From JBHOQS01 sp042408875 (lineage in GTDB: Bacteria; Chloroflexota; UBA11872; JBHOQS01), in contig JBHOQS010000007.1 of NCBI GenBank assembly GCA_042408875.1, forward strand, positions 124,001 through 188,000: 64,000 bases of DNA, read 5' to 3'. The notes beneath the pieces were generated by a model. It was not told the DNA's origin and searched no databases. It was given only the letters and a program-made list of their open reading frames with translations. Position 1 is the stretch's first letter. Each line of letters begins with the position of its first letter. Of the stretch, positions 17,178 to 24,815 are shown piece after piece. Position numbers and translations under genes: made by a program.

Positions 17178-17275
17178 TGAGGAAGATAAAAATATAAAAT
17201 AAAAATATAAAAAAATATAAAATAAAGAAACAAAGAGGGAAGAACAAGCAAAGAAAACACAGGAAGTAAGGGAGT
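17178..17275 (+). repeat. A-rich low-complexity leader
   Basis: Units of AAAATATAAA recur five times in 17187-17226, then a purine stretch (AAAGAAACAAAGAGGGAAG and similar) leads to AAGGGAG, the presumed RBS of the next gene. Base composition is opposite to that of the genome. Confidence 0.65.
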
Positions 17276-17285
17276 TCTGGCATTG

Positions 17286-17921
17286 ATGGGTGAACACGCT
17301 GTAGATCTTTCGGTTGGCACCTTCCTGGACCGGCTGGCTGCCGAGAGCCCTACGCCCGGTGGGGGCAGCGCGGCAGCGCTGGCCGGCGCGCTGGCCGGCG
17401 CGCTAGTAAGCATGGTATGCCGCTACACGCTTGGCCGCGAGCGTTTCCAGGATGTGGAAGAGACGATCAGCCGCGTGCTGGAGCGGGCGGAGCAGCTTCG
17501 CGCCGAGCTGACCCGCGACGTGCAGCGGGACATCGATGCATACGGAGGCTACGCGCGCGCGGCGGCGCTCCCGCGCGGCACACCGGAGGAACGGCGGGCG
17601 CGTAGTGAGGCGCTTCAGACGGCGCTGCGCGCCAGCACAGAGGTGCCGCTGGACGTGGCTGCCCGCTGCGCTGAACTGCTCGAGCTGGCTGTGGACGCTG
17701 CGGCCGCGGGGAACCCCAACCTTCTCTCCGACGCTGCGGTAGCGGCGGAGCTAGCCGAGGCAGCACGGCGCTCGGCGGCCTTGAACGTGCGCCTTAACCT
17801 CCGAGGAATAAAAGACTCCGCCTTTGTCGAGTCCTGTACGCAACGTCTGGCGGAGATCGAGCAGCGGGCAGACGGGCTACGGGATCGTGTGGTGAACATC
17901 GTGTTGGAGCGAAGCCAATGA
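17286..17921 (+). CDS. Methenyltetrahydrofolate cyclohydrolase/cyclodeaminase family protein (FchA-like)
   Basis: Product of 211 residues matching the FTCD C-terminal/FchA family: an all-helical protein with the nucleotide/folate-binding PTPGGGSAAALAGALAGALVSMV near the start and NPNLLSDAAVAAEL near residue 145. It hydrolyses 5,10-methenyl-THF to 10-formyl-THF, or deaminates formimino-THF. No histidine-degradation genes are present; the next gene is folD with an ATGA overlap, so the cyclohydrolase role is favoured. Start ATG 17286 (TTG 17283 abuts it) follows AAGGGAG by about 11 bases and an unusual A-rich leader. Confidence 0.85.
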   Translation: MGEHAVDLSVGTFLDRLAAESPTPGGGSAAALAGALAGALVSMVCRYTLGRERFQDVEETISRVLERAEQLRAELTRDVQRDIDAYGGYARAAALPRGTPEERRARSEALQTALRASTEVPLDVAARCAELLELAVDAAAAGNPNLLSDAAVAAELAEAARRSAALNVRLNLRGIKDSAFVESCTQRLAEIEQRADGLRDRVVNIVLERSQ

Positions 17922-18772
17922 GCGCTCGGATACTGGACGGACGGCCGCTTGCTGCTGCGATCAAGCAAGAGGTTACCGCAGCCGTCGCGGAGCTGGCTGC
18001 GGCCGGCCGGCGGCCCGGCCTTGCGGTGGTCCTGGCCGGTGCCGACGAGGCCGCCGCCGTCTACACTCGCCGGCTGGAGCGGCTGGCAGCGGAGGCCGGC
18101 CTGGCCTTTCGCCGTGAAGAGCTCCCCGCAGGAACGGACACTACGGCCGCTATCGGCACGATTGAGCGGCTCAATCAGGATCCCGCGGTGACCGGCATTC
18201 TCGTGCAGATGCCCCTGCCCCCGCCGATCGATGCGCAGGCCGTGACGGCGGCGATTGCGCCGTCCAAAGATGTTGATGGCGTGCACCCGCTCAATGCCGG
18301 AAGGCTGTTTCTCGGCCTGCCGGGGCTTGTGCCGGCTACACCGCTGGCTGCGCTGGAGCTCCTTAAGCGCTACGACGTTCCGTTGCAGGGACGGCGCGCC
18401 GTCGTTGTCGGCCGGAGCAACATCGCCGGCAAGCCGATGGCCCTGCTGCTCTTGCGCGAGCATGCCACGGTGACGATCTGCCATACCCGCACGGTTGACC
18501 TGAGCAGCGTCACCCGCGAGGCCGAGGTGCTGGTCGCCGCGGCCGGCCGGCCGCGGCTCATTCGCGGCGACATGGTACGCCCCGGCGCTGTCGTCGTGGA
18601 CATTGGGACGAACGTGGTTGATGGCAAGCTCGTGGGCGACGTGTACTACGAAGAGGCCGCTGAAGTCGCCTCGGCGATCACGCCTGTGCCCGGTGGCGTC
18701 GGCCCCCTGACCAATATCATCCTGCTGCGCAACGTAGTGCAGGCAGCACGCATGGCTTCGCTCCCCGCCTAG
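17918..18772 (+). CDS. folD: FolD-type methylenetetrahydrofolate dehydrogenase lacking the catalytic lysine
   Basis: Product of 284 residues with the FolD fold: GILVQMPLP (Gln97), KDVDGVHPLN (Asp120), the PATP-x5-LL segment, NADP-binding GRSNIAGKP and terminal TPVPGGVGPLT. In the family the segment reads S-x2-YV-x2-K, and that lysine (Lys54 in E. coli FolD) is needed for cyclohydrolase activity. Here the aligned residues are AAVYTRRLERLAAEAG: Tyr49 is present but the Lys position is Leu53, and the preceding Ser is Ala. The protein is therefore predicted to keep dehydrogenase but lose cyclohydrolase activity. Its start overlaps the FchA-like gene by four bases (ATGA), which would supply the missing activity. 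Confidence 0.9.
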   Translation: MSARILDGRPLAAAIKQEVTAAVAELAAAGRRPGLAVVLAGADEAAAVYTRRLERLAAEAGLAFRREELPAGTDTTAAIGTIERLNQDPAVTGILVQMPLPPPIDAQAVTAAIAPSKDVDGVHPLNAGRLFLGLPGLVPATPLAALELLKRYDVPLQGRRAVVVGRSNIAGKPMALLLLREHATVTICHTRTVDLSSVTREAEVLVAAAGRPRLIRGDMVRPGAVVVDIGTNVVDGKLVGDVYYEEAAEVASAITPVPGGVGPLTNIILLRNVVQAARMASLPA

Positions 18773-18784
18773 CCGGCTTGCCAG

Positions 18785-18849
18785 GTGAACAGTTTTTTAT
18801 TCAAATTCAATTCCAAATTCAATTCAAGTTCAATCAAATTCAACAAAAG
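18785..18849 (+). repeat. AT-rich TTCAAATTCAATT repeat leader
   Basis: Overlapping copies of CAAATTCAATTC and AATTCAA fill the spacer between folD and the NUDIX gene. No classical RBS is visible between it and ATG 18860. Confidence 0.6.
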
Positions 18850-18859
18850 ATGAGCGAAG

Positions 18860-20080
18860 ATGGATGAACAGCACGTGGTCACCTGCTTCCTCGAACACGG
18901 CGGGCGTGTGCTCCTGCTGCGGCGGAGCGAGCGCGTCGGCACGTACCGCGGCCGCTGGGCCGGGGTGTCGGGGACGATTGAGCCGGGGGCGACACCGCTG
19001 GCGCAGGCATATCGCGAGCTGGAGGAAGAAGTAGGGCTGCATACCGGCGATGTGGAGCTTGCCGCCGCGGGAGAGCCGCTGGTTGTGGTGGACGAGGCAT
19101 TGCAGCGCAGATGGATCGTCCATCCGTTCCGCTTTCGGCTGCTCCACCCCGAGCGGCTGCGGCTAGACTGGGAGCACACCGAGCTGCGGTGGATCGAACC
19201 GAGTGAGCTGGCCGGCCTGGATACCGTGCCTATGCTGGCTGAGACGTGGCAGCGCGTGGCGCCGGGGAACGTCGAGGCCGAGATCGAAGCGCGCGTCCTC
19301 GCTATTGAGAACGATACCCTCCGGGGCGCGGCTGGTCTGGCGGCCGAAGCCCTGCGGACCCTGGCCTTCGCTGCGGCGCACCTGCCGGCTGCGACGCCTG
19401 CCGACCTTCTCGCACAGCTCGATGGGCTGGCCCAGCGGCTAGCGATGGCCCGTCCTGGCATGGCTGCTGTACGCACCGCGGTCGCACGATTTCAGGAGAT
19501 CCTTTCCGCGCTGGGGGCCGTTCAAAGGCTACCAGAGCTGCGGGACGCGCTGGCCCGCGCCGCCGCCGAGCTAATTGGCCAGCTCCAGACGGCGCGCACG
19601 CGCGCGGCCGAGCGTGCAGCAGCGGTCCTCCCAGCCGGCGCGCCTGTGCTGACCTGTACCGATAGCGCCACTGTCGAAGAAACACTGCGAGTAGCTCGCG
19701 ACCGCCAGAGGAGCTATGACGTCCTGGTGGTGAGCTACGTGACGCCGGATGGCACGGACCACGGCGCGCTGCTGGCTGCGCGACTCAGGCCGGCCGGCCT
19801 CACTGTCGAGCTGGTGACGCTCGAGGCGATCGGGAATGCGGCCCGGCGCGCCGGCTGTGGGCTGCTGGGAGCCGATACCGTCTTCGCCGATGGCTCGATT
19901 GTGAATGGTACCCCATCGCTTCGCGTCGCCGAGGCGCTGGCTGCCGCGGGCCGGCCCCTCTACATCGTCTGTGATAGTTTCAAACGCGTGCCCGACCCGC
20001 CGCCTTCTCCGGAAAGCCTCCCGGCTGGCTTCGACCTCGTGCCTGCCGCGCTCATTACGCGCATCATCATGGAGGAATAG
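18860..20080 (+). CDS. NUDIX hydrolase fused to an eIF2B-like domain
   Basis: Product of 406 residues. Residues about 1-140 form a NUDIX domain; the box at 38-60 reads G-x5-A-x7-RELEEEVGL, so the first Glu of the consensus is Ala44 while the metal-binding REL-EE core is intact. Residues about 200-406 match the eIF2B-alpha/MtnA/ribose-1,5-bisphosphate isomerase family: helices, then YDVLVVSY, a GADTVFADGSIVNG loop, PLYIVCDSFK and LVPAALITRIIMEE. This fusion is known chiefly from archaea and some bacteria; a role in nucleotide or sugar-phosphate salvage is plausible. It is not a translation factor. Start ATG 18860 has only a weak purine-rich RBS. Confidence 0.85.
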   Translation: MDEQHVVTCFLEHGGRVLLLRRSERVGTYRGRWAGVSGTIEPGATPLAQAYRELEEEVGLHTGDVELAAAGEPLVVVDEALQRRWIVHPFRFRLLHPERLRLDWEHTELRWIEPSELAGLDTVPMLAETWQRVAPGNVEAEIEARVLAIENDTLRGAAGLAAEALRTLAFAAAHLPAATPADLLAQLDGLAQRLAMARPGMAAVRTAVARFQEILSALGAVQRLPELRDALARAAAELIGQLQTARTRAAERAAAVLPAGAPVLTCTDSATVEETLRVARDRQRSYDVLVVSYVTPDGTDHGALLAARLRPAGLTVELVTLEAIGNAARRAGCGLLGADTVFADGSIVNGTPSLRVAEALAAAGRPLYIVCDSFKRVPDPPPSPESLPAGFDLVPAALITRIIMEE

Positions 20081-20090
20081 GGCCCTCACC

Positions 20091-20124
20091 CCGGCCCTCT
20101 CCCACAGTGCGGTGGGAGGGGCGG
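20091..20124. repeat. REP-like CCCTCACCCCGGCCCTCTCCC element, copy 1
   Basis: CCCTCTCCCAC and GTGGGAGGG form an imperfect stem right after the NUDIX/eIF2B stop. The same sequence family recurs at 51192-51234 with a perfect stem. Such elements are dispersed in many GC-rich genomes. Confidence 0.65.
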
Positions 20125-20168
20125 ATTACTGCGGAGCGCAGGCCGCCAGCGCAGCGGCAAGCCGGAGG

Positions 20169-20732
20169 TCAGTGCGGCTGTGGCTGTGTAAGCTGCTCGG
20201 CCGAATGCACGAAGGTAACGCTTTTGTAGCGCTGCTCGATACGGTCGTAGATGGCTTTGGGGACAACCGGCGCTTCCAGCTCGAGTTCGTCCAGGCGCCG
20301 CCGGAGATCGCTCATCCAGTCGGCCTTCTCCCGGAGCCATTCTGGAGACTCGGTAAAGGCCTGCTCGAGCTCCCGGATGATGTTCTTGTACCGGACTCCG
20401 GCAGCGCGGTGCCGTTCGGCGAGGTCAGCGAAGTTGAAGAATGTTTGCAGGCTGGAGAGAACCGCGGCGGTGACGCTGATGAGCCCGACGATGATCTTAA
20501 CCAATGTATCGACCGTCGTGCCCAGCGAGGCAAACACCGCGGTGCCGACGACAGCGGAGAAGATGACGGCCGGCACGCCAAGCCAGTACCGGTACTGATC
20601 ATAGCGGCGCGCAGCTTCGTCGTGGCGATCGCGTCCCTTGTGCGCGTGCCGCAGCCAGCCGCGTAATGCCTCTCTGGGCTCCAGAGGCTCGAAAATCGGT
20701 GTGCCCGGTGTGCTGGCATGCTGTGCAGCCAT
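20169..20732 (-). CDS. SLATT-domain two-transmembrane protein
   Basis: Product of 187 residues. An N-terminal helix with AARRYDQYRYWLG leads into two membrane helices (about 50-70 and 77-98: LGVPAVIFSAVVGTAVFASL, then IIVGLISVTAAVLSSLQTF), followed by FADLAERHRAAGVRYKNIIRELEQA and a helical tail. This layout is that of SLATT proteins (SMODS- and SLOG-associated 2TM effectors), predicted membrane-pore effectors in nucleotide-signalled conflict systems. No SMODS cyclase, SLOG or TIR gene is adjacent. Instead the ATG is 2 bases after the stop of the Fe-alcohol dehydrogenase (TGA-CC-ATG), so the two are co-translated. Role here is unknown. Confidence 0.75.
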   Translation of the reverse strand: MAAQHASTPGTPIFEPLEPREALRGWLRHAHKGRDRHDEAARRYDQYRYWLGVPAVIFSAVVGTAVFASLGTTVDTLVKIIVGLISVTAAVLSSLQTFFNFADLAERHRAAGVRYKNIIRELEQAFTESPEWLREKADWMSDLRRRLDELELEAPVVPKAIYDRIEQRYKSVTFVHSAEQLTQPQPH

Positions 20733-20734
20733 GG

Positions 20735-21910
20735 TCAGTAGGCCTTTCGTAAGAGTGCGAGGATCTCGTCCTCGGTGGCCAGCCGCGGGTTAATACGATT
20801 GTTCGCGCGGCGTAGTGTGTCCCGGGCGATCAGCGGCAGTACCTCTTCGCGGACGCCGGCCTCGCGCAAGGTCTGCGGCAGGCCAACATCCTGGGAGAGG
20901 CGACGCACTGCCTCGACGGCGCGCAGCGCGGCGGTGCGTACGCTCACGCCGGTGACATCTTCGCCCAGTGCCCGCGCGACATCCGCCAGCTTCTCTGCGC
21001 AGCCGTTCAGGTTGAACTCCATGACGTATGGCAGCATCACGCTGATCGTCAGGCCATGGGGCACGCCACCCCACACCCCGAGCGGATGGGAGATGCCATG
21101 GCAGATCCCCGTGCCGCGCTGGGCGAAGCCAAAGGCAGCGATCATAGCCGCGAACATGAGCGCCGCACGGGCCTGGAGATTATCGCCGCGGGCGACCGCG
21201 ACCGGCAGAAAGCGGCCTACCAGCCTGATAGCGGTCAGGTCGCTCAGGTCAGAGATGGGGTTAAAGTTGATGTTTGTGTAGGACTCGATGGCATGGCCGA
21301 GCGCGTCCATGCCGTTCATAGCCGTCACCCGCGGCGGCACGGTGAGCGTGAGCTCAGGATCGCAGATCGCCGCGGCGATGCGATACGGTGGGCTCCCCAC
21401 ACCTTCCTTGAATTTGCCGTCGACGTCGTAGATGATCGCACCGCCGCTGATCTCGGCGCCGGTGCCGGCCGTAGTAGGGATGCCGATGAAAGGCAGCGCC
21501 GGCTTCGTTGGTCGGGCGCGGCCATACATGTAGTCAGTGACGCTGCCGCCGTTGGTGAGCAGCACATTAATCGCCTTGGCGCAGTCCAGCGAGCTCCCGC
21601 CGCCACAGCCGACGATGAGGTCGATGTCTCGCTGCCGGGCGAACGCTACCCCGGCGTTGACATGCTCGACGGTCGGCTCCCCGCGAAAGTCGGAGAAAAC
21701 ACTTACGGCAAGCCCGGCGTCCCGCAGCGAGGCCAGCGCCTTCTCAGCTGCTCCGGCCTCGACGACGCCCTGCTCCGCAACCACCAGCGCGTGCGTGCCG
21801 CCGAACTGCCGCGCCCGCTCCCCCACGCGCTGCACAACGCCGGGCCCGAACAGGATCTGCGGGCTGTGAAAGGTGAATAGTCGGGAGAAATCCCAGGAGA
21901 AATCGAACAT
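20735..21910 (-). CDS. Iron-containing alcohol dehydrogenase
   Basis: Product of 391 residues, normal for group III Fe-ADHs. Motifs: LFGPGVVQ near the N-terminus, NAD-binding GGGSSLDCAKAI, PTTAGTGAE, then metal ligands in MDALGHAIES (Asp, His) and GICHGISHPLG (two His). It oxidises alcohols or reduces aldehydes with NAD(P). ATG 21910 has a weak AGAGCAGG upstream. It is directly followed by the SLATT gene. Substrate not predictable. Confidence 0.92.
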   Translation of the reverse strand: MFDFSWDFSRLFTFHSPQILFGPGVVQRVGERARQFGGTHALVVAEQGVVEAGAAEKALASLRDAGLAVSVFSDFRGEPTVEHVNAGVAFARQRDIDLIVGCGGGSSLDCAKAINVLLTNGGSVTDYMYGRARPTKPALPFIGIPTTAGTGAEISGGAIIYDVDGKFKEGVGSPPYRIAAAICDPELTLTVPPRVTAMNGMDALGHAIESYTNINFNPISDLSDLTAIRLVGRFLPVAVARGDNLQARAALMFAAMIAAFGFAQRGTGICHGISHPLGVWGGVPHGLTISVMLPYVMEFNLNGCAEKLADVARALGEDVTGVSVRTAALRAVEAVRRLSQDVGLPQTLREAGVREEVLPLIARDTLRRANNRINPRLATEDEILALLRKAY

Positions 21911-22064
21911 TGCCTGCCTGCTCTGCGTTTCGCTCTATTTTTGTTGTTATGTCACCAGCAGCGGTGACACCGGCGTGGTGCACCGCTCACCTGCTAACAC
22001 CTACAAAGCCACTCGCCCGTCGCCTCGCACGCGCCGGCCGTGTGGGCTGCTGCGGAGAGCCGTC

Positions 22065-22505
22065 TCACCCCGTCGGGATCTCCTGCGTCTCGCCTGTCTC
22101 CACGTCCACCACGCAGAGCCGGCGCCGGCCGCCGCCGAGTCTGGTGTAGGCGATCCTGCGCCCGTCAGGCGACCACGCCAGGTTCCAGTCGCCATGCGCG
22201 CCCGAGGTGATGCGGCGCACATTTGAGCCATCCGCGTCCATCACGTAGACCTCTGCGACTCCGCCCTCCCGCTCAGACCAAAAGGCGATGCGGCGGCCAT
22301 CCGGTGACCACGCCGGCGCCCAGTCATCGGCTTCATGGGTGGTCAGGCGGCGCAGGTGCGAGCCGTCCGGGCTCACCGCATAGATCTCCATATTGCCGTC
22401 GCGGTTTGATACGAAGGCGATCGTCTGCCCATCCGGCGACCAGGCCGGCGCCCAGTCGCTCACGCGCCGCTCGCGTGCAGATGCGTTTCCAGTCTGTTCC
22501 GCCAT
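22065..22505 (-). CDS. TolB/WD40-like beta-propeller repeat protein, short
   Basis: Product of 146 residues made of three PD40-type repeats, each with W-x-P-A/L-WSPDGR/Q-x-IA followed by I/VY-x2-D/S-x-DGS-x2-RRLT/IT. A complete propeller needs six or seven blades, so this is either a fragment of a larger ancestral TolB-like protein or must oligomerise. No signal peptide is present. ATG 22505 follows AAGAGGG closely. Confidence 0.75.
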   Translation of the reverse strand: MAEQTGNASARERRVSDWAPAWSPDGQTIAFVSNRDGNMEIYAVSPDGSHLRRLTTHEADDWAPAWSPDGRRIAFWSEREGGVAEVYVMDADGSNVRRITSGAHGDWNLAWSPDGRRIAYTRLGGGRRRLCVVDVETGETQEIPTG

Positions 22506-22554
22506 GCTGCCCTCTTGGGTCCATCGCTCTGATGATCAGAACCGGGGTCCGCTT

Positions 22555-23283
22555 TCACTTCACTCCGATACAGAGAAATCGCGTCAGGCTAAACACATAC
22601 TCGCTAGCAGCATCGGCTGCCTCCTGCTCGGCGCGCCAGCGCGCCAGGTCCTGCGCGGTGAGTGTGCCGTCGCCGGCCAGCTTCTCCAGCCAGGCGTCTA
22701 GCCAGCCGAACTCGGCGCGCATCTCGGCGTAGCTCGTCAGCACAGGTGTGTACGCCAGCGCGCGCTGCTCCGTCCACGGCGCTGCCTTCAGGTAGCCCCA
22801 CAGGCGACGGCCAGCCCAGCCGTTCGGGCCGGCGTCGCTCAGCGCGGCGGTGATTCGCCGTGCCAGGTGCCGGTCGTGGATACTTACGACCAGGGTATCG
22901 TAGTCACGGTGGACCAGCAGCAGCCGGCCGCCGGGGCGGAGCACGCGGTACGCCTCGCGCACGAACGCGGCCGGATCGTGCATGTATTCCACCGTCTCCA
23001 GCGAGAGCACGAGGTCAAACGTTGCATCCGGGAAGGGCAGCGCCTCGCCCCGGCCAGCCACGTAACGTACCGTTCCCGCATCCGGCGCAGCTGGCTGAGC
23101 CAGGGCCTCGCCGAGCCGGGCCGTGCTCGGGTCCAAGCCGATCACTGCGCCCGACCGTCCAACACGTACGGCGGCCAGCTGGCACATGCCACCGGCGCCG
23201 CAGCCTACATCGAGCACTCGTTCACCGGGCCGGACGGCGGCAAGGTCCAGGTAGAAGCTCCAGTGTCGCTCCCCCGGCTGCAT
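22555..23283 (-). CDS. Class I SAM-dependent methyltransferase
   Basis: Product of 242 residues. SAM-binding motif I is VLDVGCGAGG (23-32), followed by VIGLDPS, GRGEALPFPDATFDLVLS and VLRPGGRLLLVHRD, the Methyltransf_11/UbiE-type pattern. The C-terminal 100 residues are helical and probably select the substrate, which is unknown. Begins at ATG 23283 with AGG close upstream. Confidence 0.85.
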   Translation of the reverse strand: MQPGERHWSFYLDLAAVRPGERVLDVGCGAGGMCQLAAVRVGRSGAVIGLDPSTARLGEALAQPAAPDAGTVRYVAGRGEALPFPDATFDLVLSLETVEYMHDPAAFVREAYRVLRPGGRLLLVHRDYDTLVVSIHDRHLARRITAALSDAGPNGWAGRRLWGYLKAAPWTEQRALAYTPVLTSYAEMRAEFGWLDAWLEKLAGDGTLTAQDLARWRAEQEAADAASEYVFSLTRFLCIGVK

Positions 23284-23454
23284 TGCCTGCTTTTCCCTCT
23301 CGCGCTGCCGGCACGCGCCTGCGCAGAGCTTCCACGGGCCGGGCGCTCACCTGCGGGCAGTGTACGTGGCGCCTCCCGCACGGTCAAGCGCCGTTCTGAA
23401 GCCCGTGTTGCCTCGCCGAGACTACCAGAAGGCCGCCTGTTCAGGTAGAATGGC

Positions 23455-24009
23455 ATGGGAGTAGGGATGGTGCCAATGCACGACGAAGCTCTCAGCGCAG
23501 CAAGCTGTGCCGCAGGCAGGCGGCGCGAGGCGCCCGTGCATGACGGTGCAGACGCCACGGCGCCCGGGAACCCGCCGGGTGACAGCGTGGGGGGTGGTGA
23601 GGCTACGGCTCGGATGGCCGGGCCAGAGTGGCTGGAAGAGCTGACCTTGGTGCCGCTGTACACTGGCTTGCTGGAGCAGGGTGCGAGAGCGCGGTTCAGT
23701 ATCCAGCCTGCGGCTCTGGCGGAGCGGCTGCCCGCACGGCCGCTCTTGCTCGTCAGCACCCGCGCGTACAACATGGCGAAGCTGGGCGCCGAGACACGCC
23801 GGATTCTCGGCACACGGCGGAGGAGTGAGGTCCGTTTCTCCACGGCAAAACTCCCGGTTGGGCCATATCAGCTCGCCCTGGCCGGGTCTGACGGAGAGAC
23901 GCCAATCTCGCGGTGGGTTGCCTTCGCCATTGCGCCGCCGCGTGCCCTGCGCAACCTGGCGCGGGCATTCGGTGCGCTGGGGATCAAGATCGATGTGGAA
24001 CAGCAATAG
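23455..24009 (+). CDS. Hypothetical protein
   Basis: Product of 184 residues not assigned to any family. The first 55 residues are low-complexity (Ala, Gly, Asp); from about residue 57 the sequence is folded-looking, with alternating strands (PLLLVSTRAYNMAKLG, VRFSTAKLPVGPYQLAL, ISRWVAFAI) and ends in a helix and GIKIDVEQQ. Codon bias fits a real gene more than the opposite frame does, but a later start near residue 54 is possible. It converges on rsmE with an 11-base gap. Confidence 0.55.
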   Translation: MGVGMVPMHDEALSAASCAAGRRREAPVHDGADATAPGNPPGDSVGGGEATARMAGPEWLEELTLVPLYTGLLEQGARARFSIQPAALAERLPARPLLLVSTRAYNMAKLGAETRRILGTRRRSEVRFSTAKLPVGPYQLALAGSDGETPISRWVAFAIAPPRALRNLARAFGALGIKIDVEQQ

Positions 24010-24020
24010 ATGGCCGGCTG

Positions 24021-24815
24021 CTACCCGAGCTCGCCGGCCAGCGACAGCGCCAGCCCGGTCGCCAGTACCGCGGCGGTTTCCGAGCGCAACACCCGCCGGC
24101 CCAGGCTGGCGGTGATAACGCCTCTGGCGCGCAGCACTTCTACCTCGGACGGATCGAAGCCACCTTCCGGCCCGATCACTAGCAGGAGCTCGTGCAGCGG
24201 TGGCGCGCCGGCATAGGCCGTGTGCAGGACCTGCGAGAGCGAGCGCTGGCGTTCACCCTCCCACAGGGCGATGCGCAGGATGGGTGCGGCGCCAGCTCCC
24301 GTGTGCTGCAGGACGTGCAGGTCAGCCAGCGGAGTGATGGGGAACACCTGTGGCAGGATGCGCCGGCGCGACTGCTCGGCCGCCTCACGCACGATGCGTT
24401 GCCAGCGGGCCCGCTTGGCGGCAGCATCACCGGCCTGTACAACCGTGCGACGAGCGATCAGGGGGATGAACCCGACGGCGCCGAGCTCCGTGCACTTCTG
24501 CAGCGCCCACTCGAAGCGCTCGCCGCGCAGGAGCGCCAGCGCCACAGTGATGTGCAGGCGCGGCTCAACATCTCCGTCGGGGAGCGGGGCAACGAGCTCG
24601 GCGCGGTCGGCACGATGGTCGAGCAGCCGGGCCAGGTAGGCTCTGCCACCACCGTCGAGGAGCTCAAGCTCGTCGCCGGGGCGCAGGCGCAGCACGCGCC
24701 GCACCTGCTGGGCCACGTCGTCCGGCAGCTCAACCGGCGACCGGGCCAGCAGCTCAGGGGCCACGAAGAACCGTCGCTGCGACGGCAGCATCGGAACGGG
24801 CTCTTCCGCGCTCAC
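24021..24815 (-). CDS. rsmE: 16S rRNA (uracil-1498-N3)-methyltransferase
   Basis: Product of 264 residues from GTG 24815, which overlaps the prmA stop as GTGA. It has the RsmE/SPOUT features: N-terminal QRRFFV with a PUA-like domain, LLRGERFEWALQKCTELGA, then the SAM-binding knot IGPEGGF and SLGRRVLRSETA. It methylates U1498 in the ribosomal small subunit. It is the last gene of the hrcA operon, a common arrangement with prmA. Confidence 0.93.
   Translation of the reverse strand: MSAEEPVPMLPSQRRFFVAPELLARSPVELPDDVAQQVRRVLRLRPGDELELLDGGGRAYLARLLDHRADRAELVAPLPDGDVEPRLHITVALALLRGERFEWALQKCTELGAVGFIPLIARRTVVQAGDAAAKRARWQRIVREAAEQSRRRILPQVFPITPLADLHVLQHTGAGAAPILRIALWEGERQRSLSQVLHTAYAGAPPLHELLLVIGPEGGFDPSEVEVLRARGVITASLGRRVLRSETAAVLATGLALSLAGELG

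Larger units (their letters stand above)
16799..17285. other. Divergent intergenic region with repeats and an A-rich leader
   Basis: No gene seen. A perfect TATAAT on the minus strand lies at 16946-16951 upstream of the reductase gene. An 11-bp repeat occupies 17078-17118. From 17178 to 17275 one strand is almost pure purine, rich in A, and runs directly into the start of the next gene. Confidence 0.65.

Noticed and set aside
16799..17285. Tetrahydrofolate riboswitch upstream of fchA-folD
   Set aside because: No matching conserved core or pseudoknot could be seen; the leader is A-rich and probably unstructured.
17084..17413. Minus-strand frames rich in Phe, Leu, Tyr and Ile
   Set aside because: They are translations of the A-rich leader; composition explains the hydrophobic peptide.
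18850..18867. Five-codon upstream reading frame before the NUDIX/eIF2B gene
   Set aside because: ATG-AGC-GAA-GAT-GGA-TGA overlaps the real start, but is too short and without an RBS to claim a function.
21056..21880. Plus-strand frame opposite the Fe-alcohol dehydrogenase
   Set aside because: Shadow of a gene with clear ADH motifs; no RBS, low-quality composition.
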